The position numbers and the translations under genes are program-made. The notes under the pieces are model-generated. The model saw only the letters and a program-made list of their open reading frames with translations. It had not been told where the DNA came from and ran no database searches. Of a stretch of 64,000 bases of DNA, positions 11,301 through 21,589 are shown piece after piece (position 1 is the stretch's first letter; each line of letters opens with the position of its first letter). This DNA is from Sepiola atlantica. Taxonomy: Eukaryota; Mollusca; Cephalopoda; Sepiida; Sepiolidae. The stretch lies in contig OY744525.1 in the NCBI GenBank assembly GCA_963556195.1, forward strand, positions 61,333,772 through 61,397,771, given 5' to 3'.

Positions 11301-11640
11301 AAAAAATTGGTGCTTGTCCATAAAAATACACAGGTGAAAATGGCAGTTTCAAATAAATTAACAAAAAAAACTCTTTGATATACTTACATATCAGGCAAAA
11401 GTAAGCATCTACACCAAAAGTTACAGAAAATTATCGAGTAGAATTTTAATTAAAAATATAAACCAGTTTTATCGTATTTTTCTGATCCGTCATTGATTAT
11501 GACTTGGCGAAATGACAGACTGACTTATCTCCCCTGTTTTACTCGTATTTGCGCCATTATCAAAGAAAAAAGAGTTTCCCTGTTAATTCATTTTGAACTG
11601 CGATTTTCACCTGTACATTTTTATGGACACCCACCGAACC
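11301..11640. mobile_element. Fold-back/MITE-like element
   Basis: The left arm (about 11305-11380) reads GGTGCTTGTCCATAAAAAT, then ACACAGGTGAAAATGGCAGT. The right arm (about 11553-11638), reverse-complemented, reads GGTGGGTGTCCATAAAAAT, then GTACAGGTGAAAATCGCAGT. The arms are about 75 bp with a short A+T-rich centre. No clear target duplication. Confidence 0.65.
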
Positions 11641-12406
11641 CTTTTTTTTTAGAGGCAACAACCAAAAAAACAAAAAAGATTTAAATCGATATATATTTAT
11701 ACCAACGTCACTATCTACACAACTATGTACCCGACAAGGACTTATTCATGAAAATCAGATGTTTATAGTTATGGATCGTCCAAATAAACTATAATTTTCT
11801 CTCCATCTCTCCTAAACACTAGTCCACTCTAATAATACTAGATAAGCAGTGACAGTGAGAATGTTATAGAACATGCAATAAATATTTAGATAATATGGGG
11901 CAGGTGTTCGTAAACGCATTAGATAGAAAAACAAAAAGAAAATCAGTGAGTGTTCAGAAGAAACCAGCAAAAGAAGGAACAAAGAGAAAAACAAAGAAAA
12001 GGAACGAGTGAAAAAGACTGGGCGAAATGATCAAAATTATAGGTTACTAGACGTACCTGTGACTCGTTAACCACAAACACAGTTTATTCTACTTTGATTT
12101 AATTCGGAAATTTATAAACTGTGGCATATCTTTTTAGATATTCTTTTTGCATATTTCTATATTATTGTTGCTAGTACTGCTACAATTTATGGACCATGCT
12201 GAAAAAATAACGCTATTATTTGGAAACCCATTCTTAACATGGCCAGGTAGGGGGATTTTGTTAACTATTCTGTATTTTCACCGAACAATTTAATAAACAA
12301 ACGATACAGTAAAAATTGAATTTAACTTGAAAATCCTATCTAAAAAAAAAACAGCACGGTCTGTAAACTACAGAAGTACCTTATTGCTAGTATACCACAC
12401 AATCTT

Positions 12407-14527
12407 CCCCAAAGAAAGGAGAAGGTAATTCCTGGAAGGATGGTATCATAACGACTGAACATATACTACACTTCCCTCTCCCTAAATAAGGAGGTAATGT
12501 CTGAAAGGATGATATCATGATGAACGAACATATACTACATTACCCCTTCAGAAGGAGGTAATGTCTGGAAGGATGGTCTCATGACAACAGAACAGATACT
12601 ACACTACCCTTCCCCAAAGGAAGGAGGTAATACCTAAGACAATGGTATGACAACAGAACAGATACTACACTACCCTTCCCCAAAGGAAGGAGGTAATACC
12701 TAAGACAATGGTATGACAACAGAACAGATACTACACTACCCTTCCCCAAAGGAAGGAGGTAATACCTAAGACAATGGTATGACAACAGAACAGATACTAC
12801 ACTACCCTTCCCCAAAGGAAGGAGGTAATACCTAAGACAATGGTATGACAACAGAACAAATACTACACTACCCTTCCCCAAAGGAAGGAGGTAATACCTA
12901 AGACAATGGTATGACAACAGAACAGATACTACACTACTTTTCCCCAAAGGAAGGAGGTAATACCTAAGACAATGGTATGACAACAGAACAGATACTACAC
13001 TACCCTTCCCCAAAGGAAGGAGGTAATACCTAAGACAATGGTATGACAACAGAACAGATACTACACTACCCTTCCCCAAAGGAAGGAGGTAATACCTAAG
13101 ACAATGGTATGACAACAGAACAGATACTACACTACCCTTCCCCAAAGGAAGGAGGTAATACCTAAGACAATGGTATGACAACAGAACAGATACTACACTA
13201 CCCTTCCCCAAAGGAAGGAGGTAATACCTAAGACAATGGTATGACAACAGAACAGATACTACACTACTTTTCCCCAAAGGAAGGAGGTAATACCTAAGAC
13301 AATGGTATGACAACAGAACAGATACTACACTACCCTTCCCCAAAGGAAGGAGGTAATACCTAAGACAATGGTATGACAACAGAACAGATACTACACTACC
13401 CTTCCCCAAAGGAAGGAGGTAATACCTAAGACAATGGTATGACAACAGAACAGATACTACACTACCCTTCCCCAAAGGAAGGAGGTAATACCTAAGACAA
13501 TGGTATAACAACAGAACAGATACTACACTACCCTTCCCCAAAGGAAGGAGGTAATACCTAAGACAATGGTATGACAACAGAACAGATACTACACTACCCT
13601 TCCCCAAAGGAAGGAGGTAATACCTAAGACAATGGTATGACAACAGAACAGATACTACACTACCCTTCCCCAAAGGAAGGAGGTAATACCTAAGACAATG
13701 GTATGACAACAGAACAGATACTACACTACCCTTCCCCAAAGGAAGGAGGTAATACCTAAGACAATGGTATGACAACAGAACAGATACTACACTACCCTTC
13801 CCCAAAGGAAGGAGGTAATACCTAAGACAATGGTATGACAACAGAACAGATACTACACTACTTTTCCCCAAAGGAAGGAGGTAATACCTAAGACAATGGT
13901 ATGACAACAGAACAGATACTACACTACCCTTCCCCAAAGGAAGGAGGTAATACCTAAGACAATGGTATGACAACAGAACAGATACTACACTACCCTTCCC
14001 CAAAGGAAGGAGGTAATACCTAAGACAATGGTATGACAACAGAACAGATACTACACTACTTTTCCCCAAAGGAAGGAGGTAATACCTAAGACAATGGTAT
14101 GACAACAGAACAGATACTACACTACCCTTCCCCAAAGGAAGGAGGTAATACCTAAGACAATGGTATGACAACAGAACAGATACTACACTACCCTTCCCCA
14201 AAGGAAGGAGGTAATACCTAAGACAATGGTATGACAACAGAACAGATACTACACTACCCTTCCCCAAAGGAAGGAGGTAATACCTAAGACAATGGTATGA
14301 CAACAGAACAGATACTACACTACCCTTCCCCAAAGGAAGGAGGTAATACCTAAGACAATGGTATGACAACAGAACAGATACTACACTACCCTTCCCCAAA
14401 GGAAGGAGGTAATACCTAAGACAATGGTATGACAACAGAACAGATACTACACTACCCTTCCCCAAAGGAAGGAGGTAATACCTAAGACAATGGTATGACA
14501 ACAGAACAGATACTACACTACCCCCTC
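12407..14527. repeat. Minisatellite, 66-bp unit, about 29 regular copies
   Basis: The core array (about 12590-14522) repeats a 66-bp unit containing GACAACAGAACAGATACTAC, CCTTCCCCAAAGGAAGG and AGGTAATACCTAAGACAATG. Copies are almost identical. A recurring CCCT/TTTT switch marks a minority of units (for example near 12936, 13267, 13860 and 14058), and a few have point changes (13506, 12858). The left edge (12407-12590) holds three older, diverged units. Because 66 is a multiple of 3, one minus-strand frame stays open for 661 codons, but this is a property of the repeat and I do not call it a gene. The unit resembles joined parts of the U2 SINE. Confidence 0.95.
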
Positions 14528-14829
14528 CCTGAACTGAGCATTGAAAGATAATACAATGGTACATTAATCGAAGTAATATTATAGTTTCGAATTCAGACAG
14601 ACATATACCAAATCTCCATTATTAATAGATATAGAAATACTATTATACTTTATTGTTCTTATATAGAAGTAAACAGACTTATTATTTGTGTTTGTGGTGT
14701 GTACAGACACACACATGTAAATTAGATGACGACGCTGAAAATGAGAGTCACTCTTTCTCTAAATGCTCACAGAGATATTAAAAATATTGGAGTGATTGAA
14801 TAAAAATATAGTGAGACGGGGACGAGAGA

Positions 14830-15120
14830 AATACAGAAAAGGCTAAGAGAGAGAGATGGGTGGCTTAGTTAATTATAAATTACGGCTAATTAGAACAATT
14901 AAAACAGAATTTTTTTTTTCAAACATAACTCAGTCCCAGAACTAAATTATATTTTTGCATGTATTTTATGTTTTGAATATATATTCGAAAAAAGAAAAAA
15001 AATAGAAAACTCTACGCGTTGAGCTTTAAGTAAAAAAAAAGCTGAGTTAAGCTTTAGTAAAATATTAGATTATGACTTTCTGTAAAAAAAAAAAAGATGA
15101 TTTTCATTAATAAATGCCAA
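14830..15120 (+). repeat. Dispersed repeat, copy 1
   Basis: It shares TAACTCAGTCCCAGAACTAA, GCATGTATTTT and a GCTGAGTTAAGCTTTAGT-like word with 52505-52680, in the same order and orientation. Type unknown. Confidence 0.6.
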
Positions 15121-15234
15121 TCAGGTGAACTGCTACAAATGATTCAAAGTTCTTGTTGTTTTTTTTTGCTTTGCTTGATCCGATCGTAATGTATTTTAAT
15201 AAAGGACTAGCAGGAAGAGCCAACGTTGCCCGGG

Positions 15235-15830
15235 ATTGAATGAGGATCACTACTATATACTTTTCACTATGCTCATAATATCATATTACTTTCTTCGTTT
15301 TTACTGCCCTCTCCTCCTGTTTCGCCCCCAAATATAGTTGAAAGAAACTGAAATGTTAGAAAACTCCCTGAATTAATGTCTTATACATATGGTTTAAATT
15401 TCATTAAAATCGGATATACATATTTAAAGTTTTAATGGGAGTTATGCCCCCATGGGTAACTTAGCGGTGGATGCATGTAGATATTAGGAAAATAGAGGGT
15501 AACATACAGATTCGGGATTATTTCCATTGTTTTCCCTGAGAATTTTATATATATATGATATAAATTTCATCAAAATAGGATATATTTGAAGTTTTAAAGG
15601 AGGTTCGGCAACCATAGCTTCCTTAGTTTAGGAGGACACTTAGAGATTCGGGACCACTTCCATTGTCTTCCCCAAAAAATGTTATACATAAGATTTAAAT
15701 TTCATAAAAATAAGATATATTTGAAGTTTTAAGGGGGTTATGCCCTCATAGCCCCCTTAGGGGTACACTTAGAGATTCAGAAACACTTTCATTTTCTTCT
15801 CCAGTAAATTTTACATGAAAATACACTGTT
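15235..15830 (-). repeat. Dispersed repeat with internal sub-repeats, copy 1
   Basis: A block of roughly 130-170 bp (TTAAATTTCATNAAAAT, GGATATA, AAGTTTTAANGGNGGTTATG) occurs about three times in tandem. The family recurs in the opposite orientation at 39725-40135, with matching ends (GAATGAGGATCACTACTAT here, and its complement near 40112). No coding signal. Confidence 0.7.
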
Positions 15831-15912
15831 AGATTTTATGTAGATTTTTTTTAACCTTTCCTTCTATAAGGAACACACAAACATCACACACATATTGAGT
15901 TTTAGATAGAGA

Positions 15913-16240
15913 GATATATTTTAGTGTAGTATCTGTTCCGATGGATACTGCACCCCATACTGGTGTTGTCTTGGCCTTCGGGTCTTGATTTACGCCAGTC
16001 AATGGGTCTGTCCTGTGCAGTTTTGGGACGTCCACCTTCCCAGGCTTTGCCTCCCCTCTTTGGGGAGGAGTAAGTTTATTGCTTACTGCCTGAGGCGCCC
16101 CTACTGGGGAATGCCGACGGGGTTGCCCAGGCAATTTTTAAAATCCCACTTTCCCAACCCGACCTTGGGTCACATCTTACTTGTGGGAGTAAGATAAAAA
16201 CTGGTCTTGTGCCTAACTCCTGGAGAGGAGTAAATCAAAA
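15913..16240 (+). mobile_element. U2-headed SINE, 5'-shortened copy
   Basis: It starts at GTGTAGTATCTGTTCCGATG, inside the U2-like head, and follows the same body as the copy at 2751-3120: GGTCTTGATTTACGCC, CTTTGCCTCCCCTC and ACATCTTACTTGTGGG, to the end CTGGAGAGGAGTAAATCAAAA. No clear target duplication at the 5' side. Confidence 0.85.
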
Positions 16241-16479
16241 CTTATGCATGAATCTTCATTTCTGAAGTATTCGAAATAGTTTCGTCCTCTGTTTTTAAAC
16301 AATTTGGAACACCACCAAAATTTGGGACCCAGATGATGTCAGATATTAGGGTCACTGGAGCCAAAGATTTTCTAATTTTTATTTTTAGGTGATTATTTAA
16401 AAATGTTTTATATTAGCAGTCGTCTGAGTCAGACTAAGTAATTTTTAAAAATAAATTTTAGCTAAATATGTTATATATC

Positions 16480-16720
16480 AATCAATCAAATTTATTGGGA
16501 AAAAAAAATAGCAAAGTGCAGCAAGCCATGTAAAAAGACAGAAGATATTGCATATATATATATATACTGCCTAAATGTTTGTCCAAGGCGAGTTTAAACT
16601 TGAGTATGGTAGGCATCATTACAACCTCCTCTGGCAAGCTGTTCCAGGGAGCAGAAACACGGACAGTGTATGCTGTGTTCATTCTGTTGAAACGCAAGTG
16701 CCGATGGTACATCTTTTGCC
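16480..16720 (-). pseudogene. CR1/L2-like LINE 3' fragment
   Basis: The minus strand encodes VSAPWNSLPEEVVMMPTI, then LKFKLALDKHL, the typical extreme C-terminus of a LINE reverse transcriptase ORF. Past the coding end comes AATAAATTTGATTGATTGAT, a TTGA-repeat tail like those of CR1/L2-type LINEs. It is heavily 5'-truncated and no catalytic residues are included. Confidence 0.75.
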
Positions 16721-17135
16721 AATAACATGATACAACAATAACAAATGTAAATTGGCTAATCAGAAGTAAAATTTGATTTGTCAGCTTAAATGCTGTTTGG
16801 GTCTGACTTTGAAAATCCAACAAGATAACTTTATATGTTAATAAAAATTACAGTCACATCTTTTTTAAAGAGGACATCAGAATTTAACAGTCAATAAAAT
16901 ATAATAGATTTGTATGAGAAAAATTGAATAAAGTATGTGGTTGAAAGTTATACTGCTTTACAGAGATTTACGAGTAAAGGGATATCATATAAATCACATT
17001 ACAAAGTGATATAACAAATTTATACCACATTTCCACCAAACTTTGATTCTTGGTAATCTTTTAAAACTTGCAGTGTTGCTTATTTTTACATAAACAATTG
17101 TTAAAATATAATGGAAAATGAAAAAGGAAAAAAAC

Positions 17136-17139
<4 letters not shown>

Positions 17140-17168
<29 letters not shown>
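17140..17168. repeat. (AT)n microsatellite
   Basis: Uninterrupted AT dinucleotides next to the fold-back that follows. Confidence 0.9.
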
Positions 17169-17170
<2 letters not shown>

Positions 17171-17173
<3 letters not shown>

Positions 17174-17592
17174 GAAAGAAAGATGAAGATAAAGAATTGT
17201 ACAAAATTACATAAAGTTACATAAATTAATACAAATTTTATTACGTCGAAAGTTCAGATGCAAGGAGTTACATTAATCCTTAAACCATGGTTTTTACTTT
17301 TTACTTTTTACTTCCCGGCCTTTTATTTTTTAATTTCTTTATCCCCAACTCTTTTTGGTTTTTATTCTTCAATTTTTTCAAAGTGAAATGGAACTAGGTA
17401 ATATTTAATTGATATAAATACCATATTACCAGATTTATCCTCTGACGAGAAGAGTTTTATCTTTGAAAAACCATGGTTTAAGGGTTACTGTAACTCCTTG
17501 CATCTGAACTTTCGACGTAATAAAATTTGTATTAATTTTATGTAACTTTATGTAATTTTGTACAATTCTTTATCTTCATCTTTCTTTCTTTA
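17171..17592. mobile_element. Fold-back element with about 125-bp arms
   Basis: The left arm (17171-17300) runs AAAGAAAGAAAGATGAAGAT to TTAAACCATGGTTT. The right arm (17467-17592) is its near-perfect reverse complement, including TTACGTCGAAAGTTCAGATG and GCAAGGAGTTAC. The loop of about 165 bp has TTTTTACTT repeats. No ORF. Confidence 0.85.
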
Positions 17593-17679
17593 AAATTGAT
17601 TGCTCTACTCAACGTATTGAGCTTTATTTTATCGAGATAGATCACTACGATATTTCGTTTATCGTTAATTCTATTATCA

Positions 17680-18032
17680 TTAGTATATATATATATATAT
17701 ATATATATTCATCAGCATTATTTATTCTTTGTTTGAAGACTCTCAAGATGGTTGATTTGAAGAAATAACATACAAGTACAATATTTGAAAATATTTGGTG
17801 CGTTTGTAACGTGAAAATAATTTTTTTGTCAAACATAGGATAGTCGTTAGAATTCAAAACATGTGGTGCGATTATGACGTGAAAAGAATGTTTTTGTTCT
17901 GTTTTCGAACAAACCATAGCCGTTAGAATTAAAAATGTGTGATGCGTTTATGAAATGGAATGAGTGATTTTTTTTTTTTTTTTTTTTTTAATATCGATGT
18001 TATGTACAAAGTTTCGTTGGAAATGTGGTGTA

Positions 18033-18078
<46 letters not shown>
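17680..18078. repeat. Microsatellites and short spacer
   Basis: AT tracts at about 17682-17708 and 18051-18078, (AC)n just before the second, and a T tract at 17967-17989. The words GTGNTGCGNTTATGACGTG and CCGTTAGAATT recur in loose tandem between 17795 and 17955. Confidence 0.7.
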
Positions 18079-18082
<4 letters not shown>

Positions 18083-18339
18083 TTTAAATAAATAATATTA
18101 AATTATTTTTACCTACAAAGGGAATTTAAGTTCTATTTATGAAAACGGAGGGACATATAGAAAGACTGACTAGAGATTCAATGAACGTTGTCGGAATATG
18201 CCTTATAGCTATGTGTCAGTCTATTTTTAACTTCCCTGAACAGGGCTCAAATTCAATCTTATTAAAGGGGATTATAAAAATATTAATTTTAAATAAATAA
18301 TTTTTACCTACAAAGAGAATTTAATCAGTTCTAAGTGAC

Positions 18340-18625
18340 AGTCTTCTGGAGGTTGAAGGTTCAATCCTCAGTACGGGTGATACTAAGAATACAATTGCGA
18401 ATTACTGAAGACTTCTATCTGACGGAACGAGAGCAAGCTACCCCCGTGGATTAAATAAAGGGTTCCATTCGAAATTCTGTATAGATTGCAGAGTTCGACG
18501 TACAGATTTCTCAGTTCAACGAGACACTTGAAGAAGGTCGGAGGTTGCATCGGCTGAAACGTTGTGAGAATAACTTCCAAGGTGAGAACAGTAGTCTGAA
18601 TAATCCAAATAATACAATTATGTTG
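18340..18625 (+). mobile_element. SINE-like repeat, GAAACGTTGTGAGAATAA family, copy 1
   Basis: The unit begins with GTTCTAAGTGACAGTCTTCT and a B-box-like GGTTCAATCC. It continues GTGGATTAAATAAAGGGTTCC and TCGGAGGTTGCATCGGC, then TGAAACGTTGTGAGAATAAC, and ends GAATAATCCAAATAATACAA. Similar copies lie at about 18960-19250, 19385-19550, 34150-34390, 34600-34700, 34800-34975 and 38205-38295, with minus-strand copies at about 34735-34810 and 37885-38190. The B-box hints at tRNA ancestry, but no clear A-box is visible. Confidence 0.65.
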
Positions 18626-18959
18626 CAAAAATGAATATTTTATAAAAATAAAATATTTGCTAGTAATTTTCTGTTTGTGTAGATGGTGGACTTACAGGAA
18701 TCTTTAAAACATTTCTATAATCCTCATGTCTGTCTGAAGATTTTCCTACTGCGATGATAAATGGTTTTTCTTGGTTTGGTTTGTATCGCTAGAAAAATGA
18801 GATTCTATTACTCAAAATAATCTACCATACCAATTACAGAGTAGAAACTCAATAAAAACATAAACGGTTCCATAACCTTTTTCGGGTCATAAGAGGACTT
18901 TATAATTGATGCTTTGGAATTTGAACCTATTGCGCAATGGATAAAAGTGCCAAGTTATA

Positions 18960-19250
18960 ATCAATTCAAAGTGACAGTCTTCTGAAAGGTTGAAGGTTCA
19001 ATCATCAGTATAGGCGATACTAAGAATATGATTTAGAATTACGTAAGACTTCTACCCGGTCATGGCTTATGGAATGAGAACACTACCTTTGTGAATTAAA
19101 TAAAGGGTTCCGTTTGAAATTCCGCACAGATTTCTGAGTTTGACAAAACGCATCTGAAAAAGATCGGAGGTTACATCGGCCGAAACGTTGTGAGAATGAC
19201 ATCTAAAATGAGAGCAGTAGTCCGAATAACCTAAATAATACATATACTCA
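18960..19250 (+). mobile_element. SINE-like repeat, same family, copy 2
   Basis: Same order of words as copy 1: CAAAGTGACAGTCTTCTG, GTTCAATCATCAG, TTAAATAAAGGGTTCCG, GGTTACATCGGCCGAAACGT and CCTAAATAATAC. It lies about 350 bp after copy 1 in the same orientation. Confidence 0.65.
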
Positions 19251-19384
19251 CAGAAAGCAAAAGTGACGATTTTTTGTGACGTCTATATTACAACATGTAG
19301 ATTAATAAAATTATTATATTATATTTATTAAAAATAAATAGTAAAATTTTATGAAATTTTTTGTAACTTTTTTGTAGTGTATAT

Positions 19385-19550
19385 CAAATCGATATGGAAT
19401 TTCGAACAAGCTATCGACATGGATTAAATAAAGGGTCCGAGTTCGACAAGATGCACATAAACAAGGTCGAAGGTTACATCGACTGAAATGTTATCAGAAT
19501 AATATCCAAGATGAGAATGGTAGTTCGAATAATCCAAATAATACATGTAT
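19385..19550 (+). mobile_element. SINE-like repeat, same family, 5'-shortened copy 3
   Basis: Starts at about GGATTAAATAAAGGGTCCGA and runs through GGTTACATCGACTGAAATG to AATAATCCAAATAATACATG. Confidence 0.6.
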
Positions 19551-19759
19551 GATTGATATTCATCATACAATGGGCCTGCACTGGTGAATCTCATCCCTTT
19601 CCATAAAATACTGTCGGACGACACATTATGTCATCGTTTACCATAAACAGAAATAAAATTTGGAAAAGATTGGGTAAATTTTTGTGAATCAGCATGGTAC
19701 GACTTTTTTTTCACCGGCTTTGATTCTGTTGTTGGCATTGGTTTTCTTCGATTATTTCT

Positions 19760-19905
19760 AGAATCAGGTACTTACAGGAGGGACCACGGGAAGGTTGCCA
19801 ACAAGTTAAAGTGGTGATATGGAACGAACTGGATTCGAACCCGGCATGCCCAGATCGTCAGTCCACGTCAGTATCCACTTCACTATGCCACCTCCCCACA
19901 GCTAA
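19760..19905 (-). mobile_element. tRNA-derived SINE
   Basis: On the minus strand, GGTGGCATAGTGAAGTGG resembles a Pol III A-box region and GGGTTCGAATCC is a clean B-box about 40 bp later. Both lie in a tRNA-like block, followed by a non-tRNA body (CAACCTTCCCGTGGTCC). Not a functional tRNA: no acceptor stem pairs convincingly. Confidence 0.6.
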
Positions 19906-20214
19906 ATGTTAATCCATTTTTATAAAGACACACATTATAACCAGAGGCGATCGGGATAATGACAAAAACGAGAGATGCGATCTATAAAATAGTGTGGCGG
20001 ACGTTGTGCTTATGTGTATATTTTCGGACTTGGTTTATACTCTCCTTCTTGCGGTCTTTAAGATTCTTTGGAAAGTGCTGCTCAGAAGTGACTATCCAAG
20101 AGAGGAGATATGATTCTTTCTAGAGAAAGTAATCTTCATTTAAGATGGATGCCTCCTATTGGGATATATTTAATGTCGACAAAATACATTAAAGTGCTGA
20201 GGTAATACTCTTTC

Positions 20215-20615
20215 TTTTTAGGTTATTTAATGGCGAAACAAAGTACAGATCTTAAACTATCAATCGAACACAAGTTGCTATTTTTTTCATATAGCTAGAG
20301 AGGGGGGGTAAATTGTAGGTTCATACTTTTCCCAATAGTAATAATGCATAAATTATCATAATAGATCCGATTCATCTTGAATTCTTCATAGCTGATTCCA
20401 TCGTCCATGATGGTATCCATTTAGCCAAAACGCCCCCCCCCCCACCCCAGTATTTGAAGAGAAGAGGAAGATGTAGAAGTCCGGAAAGGAATCAGTACGA
20501 CGACCAAGTGTAGTGTTTTGGTACGACAGTGACCAAGACTATCTGCGGAAATTTAGACGCAGGACAGAAGATAACGAAAAGAATGAAGAGCATTTTATAA
20601 ATGTTGTTCTTAATC
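20215..20615 (+). repeat. Dispersed repeat, copy 1 (about 400 bp)
   Basis: It shares ordered blocks with 28575-28950: AAACNAAGTACAGATCTTAA, TAGCTAGAGAGGGGG, GGTTCATACTTTTC, CCATGATGGTATCCATT, a C-rich tract, GTATTTGAAGAGAAG and TTTTATAAATGTTGTTCTT. The two copies end at the same place. No coding signal shared between them. Confidence 0.7.
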
Positions 20616-20893
20616 TATAATATAAAGGGCTGTTGTATGTATGTATGTATGTATGTATGTATGTGTATATATATGTATGTATATCCGGCTAAAACTAAAA
20701 AACGACAAAACAAACATCCAGAAAGTTTGTATGTTCTTGATCGGCGTTGCCCCGGAAAATAATTTCATAAAATTTAGAAAGAATAATCAGAGGGATCCGT
20801 TATCCAGCCACTAACTAAAGGGAAGTAACTGATTTTTTAAGGAGTTAATTCCCTTATACTCATTCTTAGGGGAATCTATAAAAACGAGGTTTG

Positions 20894-20945
<52 letters not shown>

Positions 20946-21095
20946 CAGAGAGAGGAATGGACTGGACAAAGAAGAAAGAGGGGTGGGGGCAGGAAGGGGG
21001 AGGGGAACGTGTGAGAGAGAGAGATAGAAGTTTTAATAGAAACATATTACACTTTTGCCCCGGGTAATGTCGGGTAGCCTTGCAAATCCATATAT
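20616..21095 (+). mobile_element. Helitron-like non-autonomous candidate
   Basis: The left end begins TCTATAATATAAAGGGCTGT and then ATGT repeats, as in many animal Helitrons, and is preceded by A. The right side has CCCCGGGTAATGTCGGGTAG, which could form the short GC-rich hairpin near a Helitron 3' end. A proper CTRR terminus is not seen, so the boundaries are uncertain. A (GT)n tract sits inside at 20896-20944. Confidence 0.35.
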
Positions 21096-21170
21096 ATAAT
21101 TCTCAAATGTATATCTGCATGTTTGAATGTTTGCCTAAAAATGAAATGCTATAATTTCAACTGGAATTTC
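21090..21170 (+). repeat. TATATAATTCTCAAATG-type short repeat
   Basis: ATTCTCAAATGTATATCTGC, then ATGTTTGAATGTTTGCCTAA and AAATGAAATGCTA. It recurs at 29686-29740 inside the inverted-repeat element there. Possibly the same transposon superfamily as the Helitron-like candidate. Confidence 0.45.
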
Positions 21171-21589
21171 AAGAAGTACTGGAAATTTGGGGGTAAGATA
21201 ATTGAACACAGATAATACTGTCGATATAAGTCGCTTTCTGACTTGAGAGAAAGGTAGAGAATCTGACTCGTAACCAGGGTAGTGAGGTATGGTTTCTGGG
21301 CTGGACAGACAAGGTGAATCAGAGTTTGTTAACTTCTGGCTGGAGAATGTTATTGTACTACATTTTCGGTTACTGTTTCAAGTTACACAATTTGAACAAC
21401 ATCAAATTCACCGAATAAAAGTTATTAATTGTTAATAACAGAGTGTTGTCACTTCATTTGTATGCACACACAACGATGATGATCACGGACCTCATCTGAT
21501 GCCACCATGATGATCACTCTATCACATATAGCACCTGGAGCTGTAGAGTTCACTATACCATGAGAGTGACATACAGTGATTATCTGAAG

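Noticed and set aside
12407..14527. A CRISPR-like array (regular repeats)
   Set aside because: Units are contiguous with no unique spacers, and the surrounding sequence is eukaryotic.
12579..14564. A 661-codon minus-strand open frame encoding 22-residue repeats
   Set aside because: The frame stays open only because the minisatellite period (66) is a multiple of three and one frame lacks stops. No start context, flanking exon or non-repeat coding part supports a protein.
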